The notes: generated by a model from the letters alone, not told the origin. A DNA stretch of 64,000 bases from Hyparrhenia diplandra (GCA_015847255.1 JADLZK010001932.1:806001-870000); one strand, 5' to 3'. Shown: positions 47,318-58,971, counted from the stretch's first letter. Numbers and translations: made by a program.

Positions 47318-48531
47318 TTCTACTGTTTGATACTTTGTGGATGTGACAAAGTTGTCGATTTAAGAGATGCAGCTACGTTCGCGCAGTCTCTGCCAGGAAT
47401 GCATTGCGCAGGCGATTAAGGAGAGGCCCGGCGGCGTTCTCGAAACAGCTTCTGAGAAAACACAATATATAAAAGATACGCCTCAGGCCTCCCGGTACAA
47501 TTAAGGAGCCCGAGATATTTCATCCTGGGCAGGATGCCAGGACGTAGGATACGCGCCAAGCCCCTGCGTTGTTTCCTGCACAAGTCTAACGGAGCAAGCA
47601 ATGCGTGCTAGCTGCTAAAGCTGGTGCACGTAATGCTGCTCCCGTCCTATCGACGGCGACACTGTCTGATATATACACTTACGTCCAAATTCCATAAAGT
47701 GACTGATATATACATGGAACTTTTTTATGTCACACTTCTGTTTTTCAGGTGCATAAATTTTAAGATGATTTCAGCTAACAATCTTGTACTGCCAATCAGT
47801 ACAAGCAAATTGTTACGTTTGTGGTTTGTTATTTGTCTTTTTATGTCATAATATACTAATCTTTTTTTTGTCTTTGTCTTTCTATAGAGATAACTGTAAA
47901 TTGTTAAATTTACTTTGTGGCAAAACATAGAAGATTCTGTCATGTTTGAGGCTTTGTCTAACTGGCTTTTTAAATTCTGGCAACAAAGAAAATGCAGATT
48001 ATATCTATAGAAATTGCAACAAAATAAAATTCTGTCGCCTGCAAGAAAACTAAAATTTAGGCACCTAAAATTTAACAAATCCCTTTTTTTTTTTTACAAA
48101 ACAAACTTCTAAAATAGCACGGGTCGAGCAGGCGACGCGATGGCGACCGCCTGCTGGCCAGGGTAGGCGGTCGGTCCAAAGCTGAGTTCGAGCTGGCAGC
48201 AACAAGACCATGGCACGAAGGCAACCAGTGGCACAACCGTGCGATCTCCTAGAAGGCCCGCCGGCGGCGGCGAGTCAATCCCTCCATTTTCCGCGCCCAT
48301 CAGGGCAAAGTTGATACCAAACAACTCAATTTTTCGATCAGAGTCTAACAAAAAATCCAGTGGTGGTTCCTGTGTCAAGCATAGATAGCAACGTAACAAA
48401 GTTCTATATATACACACCCATAAGACATGAGACTAGACTAGATATGTATCGACCATAGATACCGTCCCACGCGAGTGTTGTTCGTGGCTGGAGCACCTCT
48501 GCACCAAGCTTCCAACACCGTGTAGGATACC
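47318..48531 (+). promoter_or_regulatory. Upstream region of subtilase locus 3
   Basis: The shared acgcctcagg ... ggagcaagcaatgcg block lies at 47476-47606, about 0.93-1.06 kb before the start codon. Some 880 bp of AT-rich DNA and a GC-rich piece (48115-48330) separate it from the gene and are absent upstream of loci 1 and 2, so they look inserted. No coding sequence is supported here. Confidence 0.5.
48404..48413 (+). promoter_or_regulatory. TATA box of subtilase locus 3
   Basis: ctatatatac about 120 bp before the ATG. Locus 2 has ctatatacac at a similar distance. Confidence 0.55.
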
Positions 48532-51500
48532 ATGGGTTGTCCCAGAACACTGCCGCTGCTTCTCCTCATCGTCACAGTCTTCGCCGCGAGCCTGAGCGCC
48601 TCTGAATCCATCGGGGATGGACGCAAGGTTAGACAGATGGAGATGATCATCATCGATCTATATCAGCAATTCAACATGTATGATTTTTATTCAGGATCTA
48701 CAAAGAACTACGCAATTTTTATCACATCTCTTTGATGGTGTGATCATAAGCAGGTCTACATCGTGTACCTGGGGCACCTGCCCAGCACGGATGCGTCAGA
48801 GCCTGAAGGTTTCTCTGCTGTAGAATTTGCTCATCACAATCTGCTTAACGAGGTCCTCGACGACGGCAGGTCCGAAATTTTCTTTTCAGTTTTCCCCAGA
48901 GTAGCACCCCATTTGTTTTTCGTGGCCGTGCCAAAACAAGTTTTCGATATACTCCATTTCAGTGTCCAGTTAGCGGCAAACTGGCAGGGCATTTTTTGTA
49001 GGCTAGTAGATGTCACATAGTCCTTACGTACGCAGCTGTGTACTATGTGTCATTTCAAAAATAGTAATAGTATATTTGTTGATGTTTTATTGCATTCTCA
49101 TTTTTTTATCTTAGAAAAAAAGTAGGAGTGCAAACCTACATACTTTTTAATTGTCTTTTTTTGCAGCTCTGCTTCAGGCAGGATCATCCATAGTTACAAG
49201 AGAAGCTTAAATGGCTTCGCTGCGAAGCTAAGCGAAGAAGAGGCTCATAAACTTTCTGGTTTGCCATAATTAACTCCTCTTTTCAATCCTTTTCTTTTGT
49301 GATTTTGCATTGAGATTTCAGTCCTACTCCCTCAGTTTCAAATTGTATAAAGGGATAGTTGGATGAACACAAACATTACTAGTTTTAATTTACATAAAGG
49401 TAGGAACCGTAAAGCACGCATGAATCTAGCTCTATCTTGAACAACTTTCCTCACTTTTAGGCATGGATGGCGTGGTATCAGTCTTCCCAAGTAAGATCCT
49501 TAAGCCTTTGACCACAAGGTCCTGGGACTTCTTGGGATTCCCTCAAACACCATTTGAAGAGCTACCACTGGAAGGAGATATTATCATCGGTATGCTCGAC
49601 ACCGGTATATGGCCTGACTCACCATCCTTCTCTGACGAAGGCTTTGGCTCACCACCAAGCAGATGGAAGGGTACATGTCAAAACTTCACGTGCAACAAGT
49701 AAGAAAAAATATCCTTTATTTTTATTGTCTAGCTAGTTGAAATTTGTTATTTGATACACACTATTTAGGATCCCTAAGCCGGCCCACAATAAACAATACA
49801 TGCATGTAGCAACTTTATGACTATTGTATGAATTTCTATAAACCTAAGCTGCAGTTTTTTTTTTTTTTTTTTTTTGATGAAACAGGAGGGGTGTAAGCCC
49901 CTACTGAAATTTTATGTATATAGACAACAGCAGCTGCAGTGTATATTCAGGAGCAACCGTGTACAGTCACCAAGCTTTGTGTCGTCCACCCATAAACGTT
50001 AAAATGGGCATCCAAATAAAATTGGCAAAAATATCATTATATTGCCCGGTTCCTGGGGCAAGTAGATTTTTGTGTAGCAAAAGCCTCTTCTAGTTTAGGG
50101 CGGGCTATATCTTGAGTTCTTACCCGTGAGCCTGATAGGGAGAAGCCTTCTCATGTGGCATATATTGCACTTATGTGTCCTGCTTGAAGATAACGGATCT
50201 ACCTGGTCACCGAAGCTAAATGGACCCGAACTTTAATTGACCAAATAGAAAAGTTTATTTTTTAATGGCAATTCCTAGACGAAGTAGGCTTTGCTTATCG
50301 GGGCCAATTAACCACAAAATACACATCTCATGTGCAACTAAACGATCTTCCATCATATGTAAACATGACACGGACTCGCTGTAATAAACTACACGGCGTG
50401 ATGTGCAGCAAAATAATCGGAGCTCGCGCCTACACTAATGACTCGTCGCCACAAGATGTTGTGGGCCATGGCAGCCACACGGCATCCACCGTGGCAGGGC
50501 GAGTGGTGGCCAACGTTAGCTTTGACGGCTTGGCTGCTGGCACAGCTCGAGGCGCAGTGCCGGGCGCTAGGCTCGCCATCTACAAGGTCTGCGAGGAAGA
50601 GGGCTGCAGCGGCGCCGCTATCCTCGCAGGGTTCGATGACGCCATCGCCGACGGCGTGGACGTGATCTCCTTCTCCATCGGCGGCAAGTTGCCTTCTAAT
50701 TACTTCAACGACGCACAGGCCATCGGCTCCTTCCACGCCATGAGACGTGGGGTGCTCACGTCCGCAGCGGCCGGGAACTCGGCGCTGGATGGCGGCAAAG
50801 TTGGCAACGTCGCGCCATGGATGTTGTCTGTGGCAGCGAGCAGCATTGACCGTCAATTCATCGACAGGATTGTTCTTGGGAACGGCGATACCATAGTGGT
50901 CAGCGCCGAACCCTAACTTTTTATACTATGACCTTGTATATTTTTTTTTTTCAGAAATCATGTCCACCATTATTACTTTTTTCTTCTGTCCCAGGGAGCC
51001 TCCGTCAACACCTTTGCAACTGTAACAAATGCCACACTTGCATTTCCCTTCAACGGGTAAGATGATGAAATGTGTGTGAGTGAATGATGATGTATATTCA
51101 ACGGGCACGGATGTGAGCGTTTTGAAAGACAGAAATTTTTTCGAAATTTATACCAATCAGTTAAATACCTACACAAAGCTAACATATAACCAAAAGAAAA
51201 ATGAAGCATTCGAAATATGTTGCCAGCAAAGCATCGCCTAGCTAGTGTTTTAAGTTTTTTTGCTACAATAAATGTAGATCCTGTGCTCCAGAGGACCTCG
51301 TTGGAGGTCCTTACATAGGCAAGATCGTCCTCTGCCCACACCAGAAGCCCCGTCCGAATGGCAGCTCAGCAGATGGTGCTCTTTTGGCCGGTGCAGCAGG
51401 TGTCGTCATAGCCAGCCGCGCGCCCGATATTGCTTTCACTCTGCCTCTCCCCGGTCTCACGGTACCTCAGGACAAGTTCGACCAAATCATGGCGTATGTG

Positions 51501-52756
51501 AACAGCACTAGGTGAGCTGATCAATGACCCTAGCTTACCAGATGAAGTACACTATATATATCCCAGTTCGTGTTCAGTTGTCTGAAAATAATTCGGGTCT
51601 GTTCTGCAGTAATCCTGTGGGTACCATAGGCCGTACTGAGACTACGGCCAATCTACAAGCTCCAGTGCCGGCCTCCTTCTCTTCTCCAGGACCCAACTTG
51701 ATCACCCCTTCGATCTTGAAGGTGCCTGATCGATAATGTTCAGTTTCCATCATTTCTTGGAAATGTCACCCCTTAAAAGTTATCTCTACGACGTTCAAAT
51801 GCATGCAGCCTGATCTATCTGCGCCGGGGGTCGACATTATTGCCTCATGGACGAAGCTGTCATCACCCTCGGGCAATCCTAACGACACGAGGAAGGTTCA
51901 GTACAACATCATCTCCGGCACATCCATGGCGTGCCCGCACGCGAGCGGAGCTGCCGCCTACGTCAAGTCGCTCCACCGTGACTGGACACCGGCAATGATC
52001 ATGTCGGCACTCATCACCACTGGTACGATGACCATGTGTAAACCACCATTTCATAGATCGATTCCATCTCTGATGGAGTTTGGTATCATTTCCAGTAATT
52101 TAATTTGCTCATCTCGGACAATAACTTGCAATATCATCATATGACAATGCGTGGTGCTCATCTTTTATGCAGCCACTCCAATGAACACACCGGGCAACTC
52201 CAACAAGACCGCACTCAACTACGGTGCCGGGCAGCTCAACCCGATGAAGGCACAGGACCCGGGCCTCGTGTATGATGCATCTGAGGGTGACTATGTGGCT
52301 ATGCTGTGTGCGCAGAATTACACCGACCAACTGCTCGCGCTCATCACCGGCTCCAACACCACGGTCTGCGCCAACAATAATGGCTCGACGTCAAGTACAC
52401 CCAGCGACCTCAACTACCCGACCATGGCGGCCCGTGCGGAGCCAGGAAAGAACTTCACCGTGGTCTTCCATCGAACTGCTACCAACGTGGGGGCTGCAAG
52501 CTCCGTATATGACGAGAAAGTCATTTTAGCTATTGAGGCTGGCAATTACCTCACTGTTGATGTGTCGCCGAGCAGGCTAGAGTTCACCACGCAGGGCCAG
52601 AAGGTCTCATTCACCGTGACGGTGTCCGTCGCGGCAATGGAGGAGGGCATGGTCCATTCGGCCGCCGTTGTGTGGTACAACAACGAGCATGAGGTGAGGA
52701 GCCCCATAGTGGTATACGCAATAACGGACGACGACTCCCAGGAAAATGGGGTTTAA
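48532..52756 (+). CDS. Subtilisin-like serine protease (subtilase, S8 family), intact
   Basis: Ten exons join without a frame break to 745 codons plus TAA: 48532-48627, 48754-48869, 49167-49258, 49461-49698, 50409-50898, 50995-51056, 51278-51511, 51610-51721, 51809-52022 and 52173-52756. The protein would be secreted. Residues 1 to about 26 are a signal peptide, and about 33-118 are an I9 inhibitor prodomain (VYIVYLGHLPS to FAAKLSEEEA). The S8 domain follows with Asp148 (MLDTGIWP), His201 (GHGSHTAS), Asn304 (AAAGNSA) and Ser519 (SGTSMACPH). A PA insert spans about 345-460 and an Fn3-like domain about 640-745 (VWYNNEHEVRSPIVVY). Length and layout are normal for plant subtilases, which process or degrade apoplastic proteins; the substrate is unknown. 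It is the only unbroken member of the four-locus cluster. The start codon was chosen because it opens the signal peptide and aligns with the other loci. Confidence 0.9.
49855..49925 (-). mobile_element. LINE-like 3' tail in intron 4 of subtilase locus 3
   Basis: On the minus strand a ...ttacacccctcctgtttcat sequence runs into 21 A (plus-strand T run 49855-49875), as in plant LINE 3' ends. Only the end is recognisable. It lies within the 710-bp intron. Confidence 0.45.
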
Positions 52757-52840
52757 TTAGACGAAAATGAAGGCAGCTGCCATCCATGGCTTGTGATTTA
52801 TGCAATGGTGTCAGAACAAACCTTCCTAGTTTCTTCAAGC

Positions 52841-52850
52841 AATAAATAAA
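52841..52850 (+). terminator. Likely polyadenylation signal of subtilase locus 3
   Basis: aataaataaa lies 85 bp after the stop codon, following a gcaatggtg ... ccttcctagtttcttcaagc block that resembles the family 3' UTR. If used, the transcript ends before the inverted repeat that follows. Confidence 0.5.
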
Positions 52851-52897
52851 GTCACCAGTGTTATATTTTGACCCTTCAATTTCTCATCTAGATTTTC

Positions 52898-53255
52898 GAC
52901 TCCTATTTGAAACAAGGAAGAGTTTTGTAATGAAATCATTGCCTGAGATCACAAGCCTTCGATGGAAGCTCCTTCACTGTCTAAATCAATTTTGCTGGCA
53001 GTCTTCGACATTGTGTATACCACCGCCGGGCTCCTCACCTCATGCTCGTTGTTGTACCACACGTCGGCTGCTGACGTGTGGTACAACCGACGTGTGGTAC
53101 AACAAAGAGCATGAGGTGAGGAGCCCCGTGGTGGTCTACACAACATTGGATGACTCCTAGCTTCCTTGAGAAATGAGGTTTAGACAGTGAAGGAGCTGCC
53201 ACCGAAGGCTTGTCATCTGTGCAATGGATTTAGAATAAAACTCTTCCTTGTTTCA
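52898..53255. repeat. Inverted duplication of the subtilase 3' end (hairpin-capable)
   Basis: The left arm (52898-53065, minus strand) and right arm (53089-53255, plus strand) both contain the last ~17 codons of a subtilase (VWYN-EHEVRSP-VVYT) and its 3' UTR (tttagacagtgaaggagct, then aaaactcttccttgtttca). The inner 53 bp of the arms (53013-53065 and 53089-53141) differ at about four positions. The outer parts are about 80-85% similar by eye. The spacer is 23 bp and contains an extra partial gacgtgtggtacaac. The whole unit lies just beyond the probable end of locus 3. A transcript across it would fold into a long hairpin with sequence complementary to the mRNA of the subtilase family. Confidence 0.88.
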
Positions 53256-54932
53256 TCTAGCAACAAATAAATCAACATGTGAAATCATTTTTTAATGCTC
53301 CAGAATAAGTCTGCATATATTAATAAGGAGAGTAGAAGATTATAGGCGCAAGCGGCACAAAACAACTTATCATGTTAGTCAGACTATCAAGCTAGGCAAG
53401 GAGGATTAAACGGACTACTCTCATTCAAAAAACGACCAATGTGCATCTACTAGGGTCTTGTTAGTCCCTAATTCCGCTGCAGTTGCAGCTAGGGTCTTGC
53501 AAAGCTCCATGTCGTCAAGATTCGCCACAGTCTAGTGCATTGATCACCTTCTCGGGGAGGTCCTATCCAAAACCTGTCAATGTACTCTATATTTGCCGAT
53601 CGGGCGCCACCCAGCATTGATGAAGTCCAGCTCGGCGCATAAGCTTGAGTTGAGCGCTATGCCATCGACACGAATGAAGGACGAGCAGCGTGACATAGGC
53701 TGGAGTGGATGGGATCTAGAGTCCTTCTACGCCCCCTAGTCCTCGGCGTGTTGGCCTGCTTCTCAACAACTAGAGTTGAGGCCGACCTTTGTAGCAGCGG
53801 TTCAAGAAGATTCATAAACATCATCTCACATAAGGAGTCACAAGCACCGGTGTCCTCTATCTCGATGCATCCCTCAAGTATCCTATGCTTCCCTGGCCCC
53901 TCGTCCTCCGGGTGTGTGGCCAAGATGGGAAGCTCAACCACTGTCCCCCGGGCCATCTCCTTGTGCCCAATCCCATGGGATGCAACCGGGGAAGGAGTGA
54001 CCGCCGGTGATGCCCCAACCTCCAGAGAAGCGGGTGGGCACCCAGCCGCTGGTGCTCGTGAACAGTTTTAAAAAGTTCAGAGGGTAGGATGACCGGTTTC
54101 AAAAACTTTGTACTAAAGCATAGTATATTTTTATTTGTATAGATCTACTCATGGGGAGTTCAACAAAAATGGATTTTTCTATTTTTGATTCTTCTATAAT
54201 TTACTATGATTTTCAAATATTCAGCAGAAATTAAAAACGAAAAAAAAAAAAAACCGTTATTACCGTAGCAAACCCGCCGTCCAAAACCGCATGAGGCGGC
54301 GGTTTTAGGACCCAGTGATGAGCGGTGGGGCGAAAAAGTTCGTAGACCCGGATGAGCAAAATAAAAGTTCATGGACTCAGATGAGTGGTGGGGAAAAGTT
54401 CAAGAACCCATAGCACATTTCACTCTTAATCAAATTATCCCTTATATAGTTTGGAAGAGAATAGAACACTTATATTTCTTTAAGTAAACAACATTTCCAA
54501 TCCCTCCACCAACCCAAAAGTGCTACAATTTCCTATCACATCAAAACTTTTAACACATGCATGAAGCATTAAATGTAGATAAATAAAAACTAATTATATA
54601 GTTTGGCTGAAAAGTACGAGGCAATTTTTTGAACCTAGTTAGTCTATGGTAGGACAATAATTACCAAATACAAACGAAAAGTGCTACAGTACCCAAACCT
54701 AAAATATTTCACCAACTAAACACCGGGTACCCCGAAATTAATGATGGTAACCAAATAAATTTAGCTTCCAAAGGCCGAAGCCTAGCTAGTTTCTTCATCA
54801 GTCGTCACTGTTTCACTGCTCCCTGCGCCTGCGCATACGCACGTCTCAGCACACTGCTCAGGTCATGAACAGAGAACGAACAGAAAGCGACGGAGCAACC
54901 AACGAAGCTCTGCAAGTATGTACAGTACATAT
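53256..54932. other. Intergenic region before subtilase locus 4
   Basis: The first bases (caacaaataaatcaac) complete the 3' UTR copy. A GC-richer part at 53450-54070 has open frames on both strands (up to 120 codons) without recognisable domains and may be a retroelement remnant. At 54290-54410 there is a short repeated motif (aaaagttc-tggac(t/c)c-gatga). No gene is called. Confidence 0.4.
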
Positions 54933-54942
54933 TATATATATA
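54933..54942 (+). promoter_or_regulatory. TATA box of subtilase locus 4
   Basis: tatatatata about 87 bp before the start codon. Confidence 0.45.
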
Positions 54943-56373
54943 CGGAGCTGTCTCAAACTATATGCATACACAGTCAGAGTTTGTGCGTTTATTCGCTGAA
55001 TGGCCCCAGGCTTCTTCGGCCACGTACAATGTCACTGCCCAATATGCGTTGTCTCAGTGTTTGTCTCCTCGTCACACTCTTCACCGCGAACCTGATCTCG
55101 GCTGAATCCGGCGGCGACAACAGCAAGGTCACTGCTATGATCTGTGCGAGCATGCATGCATCTATCATGCATATATGTATGATCGCATTGTTTGTCATTT
55201 GCAGGTCTATATCGTGTACCTGGGGCACCTACCTAGCGCTGATCCTTCCGATGAGCCCCAAGGTTTTACTGCTGTACAAGTTGCTCATCACGATCTGCTG
55301 AACCAGGTCCTGGAAGACGGCAGGTCTAATCCTATTTCCATCGACCCGACATACTCCTATATATATATATCACTATACGACATCTCATATATAACGACGA
55401 CAGGCGACTGCGTGCTATAAATGTGACCTTGTCGTGCCATTTGATTCGCGGCATCATTTGTCACATGCTCGAGTTGAAAGATAAATGGAAAAACAGGCTT
55501 CACCATATATATTCATGTTTAAAATCTCGGTATAGCCTGCGCTATCTCCGGCTATAACTGTTGAGAAGGATTTAGATAAGGTTTTTCATGTATAAGTTAG
55601 CTCTTGGCTGCCTCTACAGCCTGATATAGCTGGCTATATAGCATGTTTTGAGACATAAAAAGTTAATGTCTTAGCCGGAAATTTAAAACTTTGATATATA
55701 TACAAACCAATCCTATTGTCTTTTTGTAGCTATGCTTCGGACAGGATCCTCCATAGTTACAAGAGAAGCTTAAATGGTTTCGCCGCCAAGCTAAGCAAAG
55801 AGGAGGCACATAAACTATCTGGTTTGTGCAATTAACATGCTCTTCTTGTCAATCATTTTCTATAGTGATTGTGCATTATATTATTGAGGTTTGAGACCTA
55901 TGTCACAAGATGAATAGCTGGATGAACCCAAAGTATATGAACTTCAAATTGATAACTATGGTATAAATTGTAAAACAAGCAAGAATAGCACTATATCTTA
56001 TACAAATTTCCTTGTTACCGTTAGGTATGAATGGTGTTGTCTCCATCTTCCCAAGTAGGACCCTCAAGCTTCTGACCACAAGATCCTAAGACTTCTTGGG
56101 CTTCCCTCAAACGCCCATTGAACAACTACAACTGCAGGGAGACATCATCGTCGGCATGCTCGACTCCGGTTTATGGCCCGATTCACCATCCTTCTCCGAC
56201 GAAGGCTTTGGCCCACCGCCAAGCAAGTGGAAGGGTACATGCCACAACTTTACGTGCAACAAGTACGAAAAGACACTTTCTTTTTAATTTCTAGCTAGCT
56301 CAAGTTCTTAGTTGTTTGAGATTTCCATTATTTGTTAGTTATTTTTCTCATTCTAGTAAAAGCCTTATTGGGG

Positions 56374-56520
56374 GAATAATTCAACTCACTTTCCATTAAT
56401 CAATTGAGGATATATGTAGAGATTACATTGGGATTTGGAGAGGCATATATATGAAGCTAAAATAGAAATAAAAGCACTACAACCTTTGACTTGCTAATGT
56501 AAAACCCTAATATGCTAAAC
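56374..56520. repeat. Left direct repeat flanking the copia fragment
   Basis: Matches 57146-57295 (attcaactca, attaatcaattgaggatata, then aatagaaataaaa and actacaacctttga). The two copies are in the same orientation, as expected for LTR remnants. Confidence 0.7.
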
Positions 56521-56639
56521 CCCCCCCTCAATTGAATCCTGACAACGCTTGGAGTGGAGAAATTCAAACTGGAATGAAATTGGTAAAAAGAGATGTAGGA
56601 AGTGGATGGAACATGAAGAACACGAATTTCCCGTGTGGC

Positions 56640-57116
56640 AACCTTGTCTTGGATGAAACAACAGCTCGATATTCGGCCTCAGCACTAGACCGAGAAATTG
56701 TTTGTTGGTGCTTCGTGGACCATGAAATCAAATTGTCCCCGTAATATACAACATATATAGAGGTGGAGCATGAGTATCAGGGCAACCCGCCTAGTCAGCA
56801 TTAGAGTATGCAACAGGATTAAGTAGAAGACCATAGTATCTGAGACTATAGTCAAGAGTCCCCTTGATGTAGCGAAGGGCACACTTAATCATGGCAAGAT
56901 GAGGCTTAGGAGGATTAGGAGGATCGTGTGCATATATAGACAAATCCGCTGCATGGCATAAGTGATATCCGGACGTGTAAAGGTAAGGTACTGTAAAGTA
57001 CCGGTGAGGGCCCAATAATCTGTCGCGTTGGCGTCAGCCGTCAGGTGCTCCCCCCCGTTTTTGGGGATGACAGACATAGGCAAGCCCCGGTCTCGTCCCT
57101 TTGGGTATGATACCAT
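56640..57116 (-). pseudogene. Copia-type reverse transcriptase/RNase H fragment
   Basis: Minus-strand translation gives a DYWALTGTLQYLTFTRPDIT / YAMQ block, then PHLAMIKCALRYIKGTLDYS, PVAYSNAD and, in another frame, the region of the family's SRSSAEAEY motif. These are conserved at the end of Ty1/copia reverse transcriptase and in RNase H. Frame breaks and stops show that it is dead. It sits in intron 4 of subtilase locus 4. Confidence 0.85.
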
Positions 57117-57145
57117 ACTGGTGGAATATTCAACTCAATTTTCAT

Positions 57146-57295
57146 GAATATTCAACTCAATTTTCATTAATCAATTGAGGATATATAGAGAGATTACATG
57201 TGGAATTCGAGAGGTATGAAACTGAAATAGAAATAAAAACATGCACTACAACCTTTGACATACTAATGTAAAACGATAATATGTTAACAAGTTTA
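57146..57295. repeat. Right direct repeat flanking the copia fragment
   Basis: Partner of 56374-56520. Together they bracket the RT/RNase H fragment and probably derive from LTR or subterminal sequence of that element. Confidence 0.7.
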
Positions 57296-58941
57296 TAAAT
57301 AGAACCACACAAACTCATGGTTTGACTACGGTGTGACATGCAGTAAAATCATCGGAGCACGTGCCTACGTCGGTGGATCCAGCAGCATTGGCAAGTCGCC
57401 ACTGGAGATTGATGGCCACGGCAGCCACACGGCATCCATCGTGGCAGGGCGTGAGGTGGCCAACGTCAGCTTCTACGGCGGCTGCCGGCATAGCTCGAGG
57501 TGCGGTGCCCGGTGCCAGGCTCGCCATCTACAAGGTGTGCCAGGGACAGGACTGCGACGACGCCGACATCCTCGCAGCGTTCGACGACGCCATTGCCGAT
57601 GGTGTGGATGTGATCTCCATCTCCATCGGGGGCCGCCTCCTCCCATATGAGTACTTCAGTGACGTCATAGCCATCGGGTCTTTCCACGCCATGAGGCATG
57701 GGGTGATTACGTCCGCGGGGGCCGGGGATGTAGGACTCGATCCTGAAGGCCGCGTTAGCAACGTCGCGCCGTGGATGCTATCTGTGGCAGCGAGCAGCAT
57801 TGACCGTCAATTCGTCGACAAGATTGTTCTTGGGAATGGAGAGACCATAGTGGTCACAGATGAATTTACCTGAAGTCCACTATGTTCTATGCTAGAATAA
57901 CTTTTCCTCTCTCACTGAAATCAATATGTACTAGTCATATGACAATTGTGTTCTTCTCTTGCAGGGAGCCTCCATTAACACTTTCCCAACAGTCACAAAT
58001 GCCACAATTGCATTCCCTGCTAACGGGTAAGATGATAACAATGACACACTGTATATTAATTCAATACAAATGACAGTGAGCCATTGAAAAACTGAAAATT
58101 TTGTATCTATCAGTTCAATACCCGCAAAACTACTGAAATGAATTCAAGCATTTCCAATCGGGCCAGCATCTTATCTTAACCAGAGCTAAAGAGAGCCTTT
58201 GAGCAAACTAACCTAAAGAGAGCAAAGGTAATCAGTTTTGTCTAGAGACAGTGGCCTAACAAATCTATGTGTTAACACACGCACTGATGTCTCTCAAAAT
58301 TACTAGCCTGTCTAGTTGCACAGGTTCATGGACTAATTATGCCTAAAGTTATGGTTTTCCTGCTGTAATATACGTACTGTGGCCGAGATAACCTCACCGG
58401 ATACAGAAGCAAGATCGTCCTTTGCCCGTCAATTAACCATGGTCCAGACTTTGGTGTAGGTGCACTCTTGGCAGGTGCAGCAGGTATGGTCACAGTCGAC
58501 AGTGGAACTGACGACGCCTTCGCTCTCCCTGTCCCTGGTCTCGCGGTATCTCAGGGCCAATTCGATCAAATCATGGCGTATATCAACAGCACTAGGTAAG
58601 CTCACACTGACCATATTTATACGTTCTTAGTTCTCTACAATATATCATAATACCCTAGGTGTCCTTTACAGTAATCCTGTGGGTACCATCGAGCGCACCG
58701 AGGTGATGGCCAATCCTCTAGCGCCAGTAGCCGCCTCCTTCTCTCCACCAGGCCCCAACATGATCACACCTGGGATCTTGAAGGTGCATGCTAATGCTTA
58801 CATACAAACATATGTAGCCACTTCAGTGCTTTCTATGGATGCACACTCGTATCACCTTAATCCATGTATTGCAGTAGTACAACAAACACAAGAGTATTAG
58901 CTAAACTTGAGGGTATAAAATCCATAGGAGCCAATAAAAAA

Positions 58942-58971
58942 TTGCAAAATCATGAATTCATGATTTTGCAA
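58942..58971. repeat. 30-bp perfect palindrome
   Basis: TTGCAAAATCATGAA is followed directly by its exact reverse complement, centred on GAATTC. It lies about 70 bp beyond the point where subtilase locus 4 is cut off. Confidence 0.95.

Larger units (their letters stand above)
55029..58783 (+). pseudogene. Subtilisin-like serine protease, locus 4, 3'-truncated
   Basis: Eight of ten family exons are present: 55029-55127, 55205-55323, 55730-55821, 56025-56262, 57344-57852, 57965-58026, about 58370-58595 and 58672-58783. A signal peptide (MSLPNMRCLSVCLLVTLFTA) and prodomain (VYIVYLGHLPSADPSDE) open it. Lesions are several. TAA at 56087-56089 replaces the conserved Trp of RSWDFLGF. There is a net two-base loss in exon 5 near 57476. 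The oxyanion region reads SAGAGDVG where the others have AGN, so the Asn is lost. The acceptor before exon 7 is missing (tacgtactgtgg). Exons 9-10, which carry the catalytic Ser and Fn3-like domain, are absent; intron 8 seems to reach a gcag near 58875 and then runs into unrelated DNA. The Asp and His motifs (MLDSGLWPDS, GHGSHTAS) remain. Confidence 0.88.

Noticed and set aside
50389..50856. 155-codon minus-strand frame
   Set aside because: Antisense shadow of exon 5 of subtilase locus 3; similar shadows occur in the other loci.
53709..54071. 120-codon plus-strand frame between loci 3 and 4
   Set aside because: No domain, an overlapping frame on the other strand, and no start or splice context to support a gene.
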